Shown here: one piece after another, positions 1 through 10,837 of the stretch
How positions within the stretch are numbered: position 1 is the stretch's first letter
Layout of the letters: the number at the start of each line of letters is the position of its first letter
NCBI GenBank assembly: GCA_026389055.1
Contig: JAPLIO010000117.1
Span: 1 to 31,637, forward strand
Length of the DNA: 31,637 nucleotides
Direction: 5' to 3'
Origin: Candidatus Melainabacteria bacterium
GTDB lineage: Bacteria; Cyanobacteriota; Vampirovibrionia; Vampirovibrionales; JAJTHC01
Translations under genes and position numbers: made by a program
Notes under the pieces: model-generated
The model's input: only the letters and a program-made list of their open reading frames with translations
Database searches by the model: none
What the model was told of the DNA's origin: nothing

Positions 1-58
1 CAAGCACCAAGCACCAAGCACCAAGCACCAAGCACCAAGCACCAAGCACCAAGCACCA
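1..58 (+). repeat. Heptanucleotide tandem array (CAAGCAC)8 in prepilin 5' coding region
   Basis: Eight perfect copies of CAAGCAC run from position 1 to 56, followed by two more matching bases. The array touches the window edge, so it may be longer. The unit has no stop in any frame and reads as the heptapeptide KHQAPST in all three, so copy number sets the frame of whatever lies upstream relative to the prepilin that follows. The frame that encodes the prepilin signal is open through the whole array. The start codon must lie before the window. Confidence 0.95.
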
Positions 59-701
59 TAAGCCGTTTAAAGGCTTTACCCTTTCTGAATTGCTGGTTAG
101 TTTAGCAGTTTTAGGGTTAATTGCAGGCTTAACTGTGCCTTCCATTATCAATAGTGTTCAAGTTGCAAAAAAACGAGCCCTACTGAAAGAAAGCTTACAG
201 CTTATTTCATCTATTGTTCAAGCAGGCGTTTTGAATGGAGATTTTCAAAACATCACCACCTTTGATATTGTCAATCAAAATGGACCGGGTAGTATTACAA
301 ACTACTTCACCAGTAAATTGAATGCCAAGCAATGCGTAAAGCCCGACGGTAGTAAAGATCTTCTTTCAAAGGGATGCGATAGGGCTTTTAACAACGCAAC
401 AAGTGATGCTCATGTAGACCATTACGGTAAATGGCTCCTTCCCAATGGGGTTCGGATATCGCTCTCCAGCCAAAACTGGACTAACGTCCGTCCTCTTAGT
501 TTCCATATTATTACAGATGCTTATTCTACTTATGATCTTAGTTGGATTCCTGAAAAGCGGACTGTATTTACATTTCACTGTAACACAACAGACACACCCT
601 CTCCTCGTGAGGGAGATAGTACGTTGACTAAACCCGGTATGTGTCAACCTTTTTCTAGCACGGAGGATGTTTTAACAAGTAAAGCATTAGGATTAACTTA
701 A
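3..701 (+). CDS. Type IV prepilin-like / pseudopilin protein, 5' end outside the window
   Basis: The reading frame is open from the left edge through the heptanucleotide array and then encodes HHKPFKG followed by FTLSELLVSLAVLGLIAGLTVP. This is a class III (type IV pilin/pseudopilin) signal: prepilin peptidase would cut between Gly and Phe, with the conserved Glu at mature position 5 and a hydrophobic N-terminal helix. The mature part is about 210 residues. It has four cysteines (in QCVK, KGC, FHC and GMC) that are also present in the paralogue at 9912-10607 and could form two disulfides. A TTG at 90 lies inside the signal helix and cannot be the real start, because it would remove the cleavage site. 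The gene is presumably exported to the inner membrane and assembled by a T4P or T2SS-like system; a pilT-like gene lies at the other end of the window. Whether it is a major pilin, minor pilin or pseudopilin cannot be told. Confidence 0.85.
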   Translation, partial: STKHQAPSTKHQAPSTKHHKPFKGFTLSELLVSLAVLGLIAGLTVPSIINSVQVAKKRALLKESLQLISSIVQAGVLNGDFQNITTFDIVNQNGPGSITNYFTSKLNAKQCVKPDGSKDLLSKGCDRAFNNATSDAHVDHYGKWLLPNGVRISLSSQNWTNVRPLSFHIITDAYSTYDLSWIPEKRTVFTFHCNTTDTPSPREGDSTLTKPGMCQPFSSTEDVLTSKALGLT

Positions 702-872
702 CCCATTAAACTAATTCAAAGATTGAATGTCATAAAATCTTGATTAGGGCGACCAAAAGGCTCTCCCCTACACAGGGGCAATTATTAGATTACTGTAGGG
801 ACATCCCTCTACGGGAGACCGCCGATGATATAACCAAAAATACGTTTTTAATTGATATCAGCATTAAGAAGA
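702..872. other. Intergenic region between convergent genes
   Basis: This stretch lies between the 3' ends of the prepilin gene and the SIMPL-domain gene. It contains short G/C-rich inverted segments (a CCCC/GGGG pair near 763-778 and an imperfect GTAGGG...CCCTCTAC pair near 796-813). These could form small hairpins, but neither has a U-tract. No gene is seen. Confidence 0.5.
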
Positions 873-1655
873 CTAAAAGACAGAAAACGTAACGTTCACA
901 ACGGATGTTACCTTCTTTTGAATGGTAGACGTATCATAAGTGCCATAGTCTGAAACTTCGGTAGAAAACTTGGGTGTAATTTGAAACACCCCACTAGAAG
1001 CCTTCACCATAGAACCAACGGTACCACCCGTATTTTTCGCCATGGTTTCGGCTCTATCCTTGGCGTTTTTCGTGGCTTGCCCAATCAATTCCAATTTCAA
1101 ATTATCCAAATTCTTATAAAAATAAGCGGGCGATTGTGCCTGAACAGGCACGCCTTCCCCCACTAACCGACCAATTGTTTTCACCAAAGTGGAAACTTGG
1201 CTAACCCGTTCCGTGGCTACTACCAAGGTTTTAGAAAGTTCGTAGCCATCAATTTCGTTTGTATCATAGCCTTGGCTATTTTTTTCATACTTGGTGTTGG
1301 CTACAAGCGGATCTTCATCTAACGCATCTTCGGGAATATCGCCATGCATGACGAAATCTTTCACCAAATTAAAATGCTTGTTTAACAATTTAATGGCTTC
1401 TTGACGAGTAGGGGCGGTTTCGGTTACTTGCAACCGCCATTCCACTTGGTCTGCCGTAACATCTTTTTGGGCAAAGCCTGTTAGGGCTAGTTGCGATTGT
1501 TCTAACTGCTTGGTTTTAACAAACGCCCCTGAAAAAATGCTGACTGAAAAAACAATACCTAGCATTAACAGAATACCTAAGACTACCAGCTGATTTTGGT
1601 TGACCCATTGTTTGAAATTTTGTTTTGTTTCTTCTGAAGCCCATGCCATCATCAT
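873..1655 (-). CDS. SIMPL-domain (DUF541) membrane-anchored protein
   Basis: The chosen start is the ATG at 1655, the first of three consecutive ATG codons. It is preceded by AGAGGA about nine bases upstream, whereas the longer frame to 1757 has no comparable site. The product is 260 residues. It has a short polar N-terminus, a single membrane helix at about residues 19-40 (VVLGILLMLGIVFSVSIFSG), and then an extracytoplasmic SIMPL domain. The family's C-terminal signature is clear: an SSGVFQITP segment, then EVSDYG and a closing KKVTSVVNVTFSVF strand. SIMPL proteins are found anchored in the cell envelope in many Gram-negative bacteria, and the molecular role is not firmly known. The gene lies downstream of ybaB on the same strand, but a strong hairpin separates them. 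Confidence 0.85.
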   Translation of the reverse strand: MMMAWASEETKQNFKQWVNQNQLVVLGILLMLGIVFSVSIFSGAFVKTKQLEQSQLALTGFAQKDVTADQVEWRLQVTETAPTRQEAIKLLNKHFNLVKDFVMHGDIPEDALDEDPLVANTKYEKNSQGYDTNEIDGYELSKTLVVATERVSQVSTLVKTIGRLVGEGVPVQAQSPAYFYKNLDNLKLELIGQATKNAKDRAETMAKNTGGTVGSMVKASSGVFQITPKFSTEVSDYGTYDTSTIQKKVTSVVNVTFSVF

Positions 1656-1763
1656 AATAAAATATCCTCTACGACCAATAATACCAACGTTAAAAACATA
1701 TCCTTTTAAAAACAGATTAGTAACCATTAGTATATAGGGTTTTAAGAGGCATTTCAAGCAAAA

Positions 1764-1794
1764 CCTCCGCTTATTTTTAAAAAATAAGCGGAGG
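1764..1794 (-). terminator. Perfect stem-loop between ybaB and the SIMPL gene
   Basis: CCTCCGCTTATTTTT (1764-1778) pairs perfectly with AAAAATAAGCGGAGG (1780-1794). On the minus strand the stem is followed by TTTTGCTT, so it fits an intrinsic terminator for ybaB. The palindrome is symmetrical and could act in both directions. Confidence 0.75.
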
Positions 1795-1821
1795 ATTGAA
1801 TACTTAAAAATTAACCAACCC

Positions 1822-2136
1822 TTAGAATGGCAATTTTAAACCGGGAATATTTAAGCCTTGGGTTAAAGCAGACATTTTATCTTGCGTTTTGCTCATAATA
1901 CGCTCAGTCAACTGTTCTAACGCTTGTTGAACATCGGTTTGAATCGTAGCAGCATCATTGAGGGAAGCATCAATCTGTACGTTCCAGCCTTCAAACTTCC
2001 CGTTACAAGCAATGGTTACTTTCCCATCAGCAGATTGACCTTCCATTTGAGAAGACGCCAATTCATCCTGAATTTTCACCATTTGGTCTTGAACTTTTTT
2101 CGCTTGGCTCATCATTTTTGCAATATCAAACATCAT
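1822..2136 (-). CDS. ybaB: YbaB/EbfC family nucleoid-associated protein
   Basis: The 104-residue product starts MMFDIAKMMSQAKKVQDQM and has the layout of the YbaB/EbfC family: an N-terminal amphipathic helix rich in K, Q and M, a central three-stranded sheet (GKVTIACNGKFEGWNVQID) and a C-terminal helix. Length and composition match the family, which forms DNA-binding dimers often encoded next to dnaX-recR. Neither of those genes is here; the neighbours are a SIMPL gene and a divergent membrane protein. Two adjacent ATG codons open the frame, and the ribosome binding site is weak. Confidence 0.9.
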   Translation of the reverse strand: MMFDIAKMMSQAKKVQDQMVKIQDELASSQMEGQSADGKVTIACNGKFEGWNVQIDASLNDAATIQTDVQQALEQLTERIMSKTQDKMSALTQGLNIPGLKLPF

Positions 2137-2332
2137 TATAAAGCACTTTCTATTGATTTTTAGCGTTGCAAACCAACGCTAAACGTTAATTTTAAACAAC
2201 TCTGTTAACGAACTCGGCAACACCCTTTCATTATGCCTCAAATCTAGTAAATTTGACAAGCACCAAACGCTCAATTATGCTATTCTATTTCCTATCAGCC
2301 TGTTTTAATTTGAAATAGAAAGTACCATTCTA

Positions 2333-3364
2333 ATGACACTCATCACTGATGATATTGAACAAAACCTAGATGCCTCTATTAAAGAAAAAGCCCACCCCTT
2401 GAAACCAACCTTGTGGCAAGCATTTAAACTAAGTGTGATTACTACGCTCAACAGTTTACCCGTCCTGCTATTCGCTTTTTTTCTGCTGATTACCCAGTTG
2501 ATGCTACTGCCGAAAGAATCCCCCCCCGCATCGGTCGGTGGAGATTTATCGGTGCTGTTTCCGTGGTTGTTTTGCCTGTTAAGCGTAGCTTGCTTATCGG
2601 TTTTATTCCAAGCAGGTTGGATGCATTTCTTGGCAGAACAAGCAAAAAAAATCATCACATTAACCCTAAAACTGAAAGAATCAGCTGAAGAACCCACTGA
2701 AAAAGCCGCTAGTAAAGAGCCTGAATTAACCGTTTTACAGCACTTGTTTTCGGGTATTGGGCAGTTTGGTAAACCGATGTTAGGATACTATGCCCTTCAA
2801 TTAATTGTGCTAGTTGCCTTCGTACTCATTAGCTCTTGGCTGGTGAACCTCATTGGTATTCCTGTTGAAATTCAAACTAAAGAGATGCAAACCACCCTAG
2901 CTCAATGGGTACAACACACCCCAACAGAAGCACAAATATTACACTTCCTTCAACAATTTAATACTCATAGTATCCAACAAATTAGCCAATTGGGCATGCT
3001 CTTTAGTGTAAGTATTATTGTTTTTACGTTATTTATTCTGCTCACTAGCTTTTTGCCCAGCATTATTGTTACCAAACAGGTTTCTCTGCAAAAAGCTTGG
3101 GAACTACAATTACAACTCATTAAACAATACCCTATTCAAGCGATATTTATTAGTTCATTCCAACCCGTTGGCGGATGTTTTCTTCCGCTATTTATTCCTC
3201 GTTCTAGCTCATTTGCCATTGATATGCTCTTGTATTTTGGCACTTACCTTGGCATGATATGGAGCCAAGCCTTTCCGATTGCTTACCTGCTTGTCCAAAC
3301 AAATTTTCCAAAAACTGCCGAACCTGCGGAACCTGAACCCCATGAATTAGATATCACGGTTTAA
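2333..3364 (+). CDS. Unrecognised polytopic membrane protein
   Basis: The 343-residue product has about five to six hydrophobic helices: two near residues 36-55 and 75-95, two near 155-180 and 223-250, and one or two near 270-320. They are linked by polar Glu/Lys-rich loops (for example around 110-130), and the protein ends in an acidic Pro-Glu tail. A GGCFLPLF turn near residue 282 stands out. I recognise no family. The gene starts divergently from ybaB and is followed after only 14 bases by the DUF2400-like gene, so the two are probably co-transcribed. The start ATG has only a weak AGAAAG-type site. Confidence 0.75.
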   Translation: MTLITDDIEQNLDASIKEKAHPLKPTLWQAFKLSVITTLNSLPVLLFAFFLLITQLMLLPKESPPASVGGDLSVLFPWLFCLLSVACLSVLFQAGWMHFLAEQAKKIITLTLKLKESAEEPTEKAASKEPELTVLQHLFSGIGQFGKPMLGYYALQLIVLVAFVLISSWLVNLIGIPVEIQTKEMQTTLAQWVQHTPTEAQILHFLQQFNTHSIQQISQLGMLFSVSIIVFTLFILLTSFLPSIIVTKQVSLQKAWELQLQLIKQYPIQAIFISSFQPVGGCFLPLFIPRSSSFAIDMLLYFGTYLGMIWSQAFPIAYLLVQTNFPKTAEPAEPEPHELDITV

Positions 3365-3378
3365 AGGTTACCCATTCA

Positions 3379-4224
3379 ATGCCCCTTACAAAACAAGCCA
3401 AAGCCTTACGGGCAACAAAAGCTTTTTTTGAAGAGCAGGTTCAACGGCATAAAACGCCCAATTTTATCGAGTCCGACCCCGTTTCGTTGGTGCATCGGTA
3501 TACCCAAGACCCTGCTTCGGCGGAAGTGGTGGCTTTAATTACTTGCCTGATGGCTTATGGGCAACGCCCTGCTATTATTAAGGCGTTAGAAACCCTTTTT
3601 TACCGATTTCCAAAAGGTGTTTCGCCTATTGAATTCATCCAAACAGCGACCAAAGCGGAGCTTGATAGTCGGTTGGATGGGTGGTATTACCGCTTTTACA
3701 CGGCGGCAGATATGGCAACCTTGTTACTAGGCTTGGGGCACATTCTCAGAAGCTATGGTTCGTTGAAAGCCTCTTTTTTAGGTGATTCATGTTCATTTAT
3801 TGATGATAGAGGGGTATTGAGCCAAACCACGCATCAGTGGAATCAATTACTGCGTGAAACCTTGTTACAGCAACGTGATGGGGGGCTTACTTATGGATGT
3901 GGTTATATGTTTCCCAATGGGAAGCCGAGTGTTTCTCCGTTGAAGCGGCTTTATCTGTTTTTAAAATGGATGGTTCGGTTTGATGCGGACATTGTGCCTT
4001 CAGTGGATTTGGGGTTTTGGGCGGATTGTATTGCCCCGAAAGCGTTAGTTATTCCGTTGGATACGCATGTTCATGCCATTAGTTTGAAGCATGGGCTGAC
4101 GCAACGCAAATCTAAAAATTTAGATACGGCGTTGGAAATTACGACCGTCCTTAGCCAGTGGCATCCTGAAGACCCATTAATTTTTGATTTTGCTTTTATG
4201 GGTATTGGCACCAGTAAAACTTAG
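3379..4224 (+). CDS. TIGR02757/DUF2400 family protein
   Basis: The 281-residue product matches the family's landmarks. It has an N-terminal DPVSLVHRYTQD-type segment, an ALITCLMAYGQR helix, the LKRLYLFLKWMVR motif, a VDLGFW segment and a C-terminal VIPLDTHVHAISLKHGL motif, followed by DPLIFDFAFMGIG. The function of the family is unestablished. The PLDTHV motif and all-helical make-up recall helix-hairpin-helix DNA glycosylase folds, but that is only a similarity I infer. An AAAGGTTA site precedes the ATG. The gene sits 14 bases after the membrane-protein gene, forming a two-gene transcript that runs toward the rRNA operon. Confidence 0.8.
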   Translation: MPLTKQAKALRATKAFFEEQVQRHKTPNFIESDPVSLVHRYTQDPASAEVVALITCLMAYGQRPAIIKALETLFYRFPKGVSPIEFIQTATKAELDSRLDGWYYRFYTAADMATLLLGLGHILRSYGSLKASFLGDSCSFIDDRGVLSQTTHQWNQLLRETLLQQRDGGLTYGCGYMFPNGKPSVSPLKRLYLFLKWMVRFDADIVPSVDLGFWADCIAPKALVIPLDTHVHAISLKHGLTQRKSKNLDTALEITTVLSQWHPEDPLIFDFAFMGIGTSKT

Positions 4225-4265
4225 CGTTATAACGATATCAAAACACACACCATCCCCAAAACAAA

Positions 4266-4303
4266 AACTCCCCCAACTAGCCTTGCGGACAGTTGGGGGA
4301 GTT
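4266..4303 (-). terminator. Intrinsic terminator of the rRNA operon
   Basis: AACTCCCCCAACT (4266-4278) and AGTTGGGGGAGTT (4291-4303) form a perfect 13-bp stem with a 12-base loop. On the minus strand the stem is followed by TTTTTGTTTTG, so it terminates transcription leaving the 5S gene. In the other direction there is no T-run, although it may also stop read-through from 4224. Confidence 0.88.
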
Positions 4304-4316
4304 CTCAAAATATAAA

Positions 4317-4433
4317 CCTTGGCAGAAAGCTATCTTCCCAAGCCCTCTCGAGCTAAGTATTGTCGCTGTACAAAGTCTTTACGGCCGTGTTCGGGATGGG
4401 AACGGGTGTTTTCCTCGTACTAAACCACCAAAG
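4317..4433 (-). rRNA. rrf: 5S ribosomal RNA
   Basis: Read on the minus strand, this contains the conserved 5S core ACACCCGTTCCCATCCCGAA followed by CACGGCCG. The ends are set by helix I, where CTTTGG at the 5' end pairs with CCAAGG at the 3' end. The length of about 117 bases is normal. It is the last gene of the operon, about 70 bases after 23S. Confidence 0.93.
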
Positions 4434-4458
4434 AATCCTTTAAAGAAATATCGCTCTC

Positions 4459-4480
4459 TGAAAACTACATAGAGTTGTTA
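4459..4480 (-). other. Downstream strand of the 23S rRNA processing stem
   Basis: The 22 bases here are the near-perfect complement of 7753-7774 in the 16S-23S spacer, with one mismatch. The pair brackets the 23S gene, as expected for the double-stranded stalk that RNase III cuts to release pre-23S rRNA. The function is inferred from position and complementarity. Confidence 0.6.
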
Positions 4481-4505
4481 TTACTTAATCTTCACCAATC
4501 AATTA

Positions 4506-9502
<4,997 letters not shown>

Positions 9503-9690
9503 AAAAAAATATACTTCCGTAATCTTTTTTGAGAATCTAATCTCGCTATTTGGCTACTATTTCATTTCTCGGAATTATTGTCTAAAGCTCTTAAATTCTA
9601 CAGAAATTCTGTAGTTTTTCGCTCGGTTATTTAGTTTTCAATGTACCAATCTGTTTCGTAGGCAGTGTGTACCGCCCCCTCCACATGAAC
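9503..9690 (-). other. rRNA operon leader
   Basis: This is the transcribed leader between the rRNA promoter and 16S. On the minus strand it contains TTGAAAACTAAATAACCGAG, a boxA-like antitermination segment repeated in the 16S-23S spacer. Downstream of that is a small hairpin, CTACAGAATTTCTGTAG. Confidence 0.6.
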
Positions 9691-9691
9691 T

Positions 9692-9720
9692 AATATATGA
9701 TAAGCAGATTTGAGTGTCAA
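9692..9720 (-). promoter_or_regulatory. Sigma70-type promoter of the rRNA operon
   Basis: On the minus strand a perfect -35 TTGACA (9715-9720) is followed after exactly 17 bases by TATATT (9692-9697). It lies about 190 bases upstream of 16S. An A/T-rich segment (CTTTTAAAAATC) sits just upstream and resembles an UP element. Confidence 0.88.
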
Positions 9721-9911
9721 TGGGGATTTTTAAAAGTTTTCACTTCTTCACATAATCGTCATACTACTACGGGCAATGCCCCCAAAAAAGCCTATAACAC
9801 CTACCTGTAAAGTGGCTTAACATGGCGTTACAATTAAACTAGCAACCTCTCCCACTACAATAGACAGACAGAAATCCGCCTCGAGCCATCATCAATACTA
9901 TTAATCTTATT
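9721..9911. other. Intergenic region upstream of the rRNA promoter
   Basis: This holds the A/T-rich upstream part of the rRNA promoter and then the 3' flank of the minus-strand prepilin gene. I see no gene or convincing terminator. Confidence 0.45.
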
Positions 9912-10607
9912 TTAAATCAAGCCCAAAGCCTTATCAAACGGAGGCCCCCAAAAATCAACATCCCATTTACCACACATACCAGCCTTTATAATAAGTGGCT
10001 TTACAGGCTCTCCAGGAGACTGCATTGGTTGTTCCGTTAAATTACAAACCAAATGAATCATATCAGGATTACTGCCTGTATGAACCATATCTTTTGCATA
10101 AGCCTTTGAAGTAATTGTCCATAGTATGTATGAAGGGGTAACGTATATAGGCTGCTGAACCTGAACCTTAGCACCACTAGGTAAAATCCACCTAGCATTA
10201 TGCGTATTGGTAATATCCGTAGGGCCAGCGTTAACATACCCCCTAACACAACCAGCAGAAGCCGTATCCGTTTTAACACACTGCTTCGTATAATTCAGCT
10301 TACTGCTTAAATAATCCACAATACTACCCGCACCACTAGAAGTAATATCCCAATTCGTAACCGATTGGAAATCACCGTTAAGCACACCAGCCTGCGTGAT
10401 TTGAGACAGCAATTGAACCGTCTCTTTCAAAATAGCCCTATTCTTTGATTTATCTACAGAAACCACAATACCAGGAACAGTCAACCCAGCTATCAAGCCC
10501 AAAACCGCCAAACTAACCAGCAATTCAGATAAAGTAAAGCCTAGTCTATGCTTGATGCTTGATGCTTGATGCTTGATGCTTGATGCTTGATGCTTTAAAA
10601 TTAACAT
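9912..10607 (-). CDS. Type IV prepilin-like / pseudopilin protein with repeat-encoded leader
   Basis: The 231-residue product starts MLIL and then has two KHQASSI heptapeptides plus KHRLG before FTLSELLVSLAVLG. The predicted prepilin peptidase site is Gly23/Phe24, with Glu at mature position 5 and a hydrophobic helix to about residue 45. The mature domain is clearly paralogous to the gene at 3-701: QAGVLNGDFQ, SKLN, QCVK, four matching cysteines, GMC and a KALGL end. The ATG at 10607 is preceded on the minus strand by AAAGGGCG. The leader is built from a 7-base repeat (10548-10595), so gain or loss of one unit would put the start codon out of frame with the pilin. Upstream there is a duplicated 17-base segment that may belong to the promoter. 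Confidence 0.88.
   Translation of the reverse strand: MLILKHQASSIKHQASSIKHRLGFTLSELLVSLAVLGLIAGLTVPGIVVSVDKSKNRAILKETVQLLSQITQAGVLNGDFQSVTNWDITSSGAGSIVDYLSSKLNYTKQCVKTDTASAGCVRGYVNAGPTDITNTHNARWILPSGAKVQVQQPIYVTPSYILWTITSKAYAKDMVHTGSNPDMIHLVCNLTEQPMQSPGEPVKPLIIKAGMCGKWDVDFWGPPFDKALGLI
10548..10595 (-). repeat. Heptanucleotide tandem array inside the prepilin leader
   Basis: Six perfect copies of ATGCTTG (plus-strand reading) plus six bases of a seventh. On the coding strand the unit is AGCATCA, differing by one base from the AGCACCA phase of the array at 1-58. It reads KHQASSI in every frame and contains no stop and no ATG on the coding strand. Confidence 0.95.
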
Positions 10608-10837
10608 AAATACGCCCTTTTTTCAAGTGAAGGATAAAGTGGAAAGATAGCTATAGCAGTAATAATAGCTATAGCAGTAATATCGGCAATAAAAAGGGGA
10701 ACTTTAAGAGGCAGATAAAACAGAGGAGATAATAGTTCAGTCGTAAGGGCACAAGGGGCGGGGTTGAATGCGTAGCACAGCCCAACGGCGGGCTACTAGC
10801 CCGAAACGCCCAAAAAAGAGAGAGAGAGAGACGCCCC
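10608..10837. other. Intergenic region between flhA 3' end and prepilin start
   Basis: This contains a 17-base direct repeat at 10647-10663 and 10665-10681, an AG dinucleotide tract at 10817-10830 just after flhA, and a small hairpin CGGGCT-act-AGCCCG at 10789-10803. No gene is seen. Confidence 0.6.
10647..10681. repeat. 17-base direct repeat upstream of the prepilin gene
   Basis: ATAGCTATAGCAGTAAT occurs twice, separated by one base, 40-75 bases upstream of the prepilin ATG. On the coding strand each copy contains GCTATAGCTAT, so the repeat may duplicate a -10-like element or an operator half-site. Confidence 0.7.

Noticed and set aside
1..58. CRISPR-like tandem repeat
   Set aside because: The 7-base units are contiguous with no spacers and are read in frame into a prepilin; no cas genes are nearby. 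The same reasoning excludes the arrays at 10548 and 19241.
90..701. TTG at 90 as the start of the first prepilin gene
   Set aside because: This start would remove the Gly-Phe cleavage site and the first residues of the signal helix, which are encoded in the same open frame just upstream.
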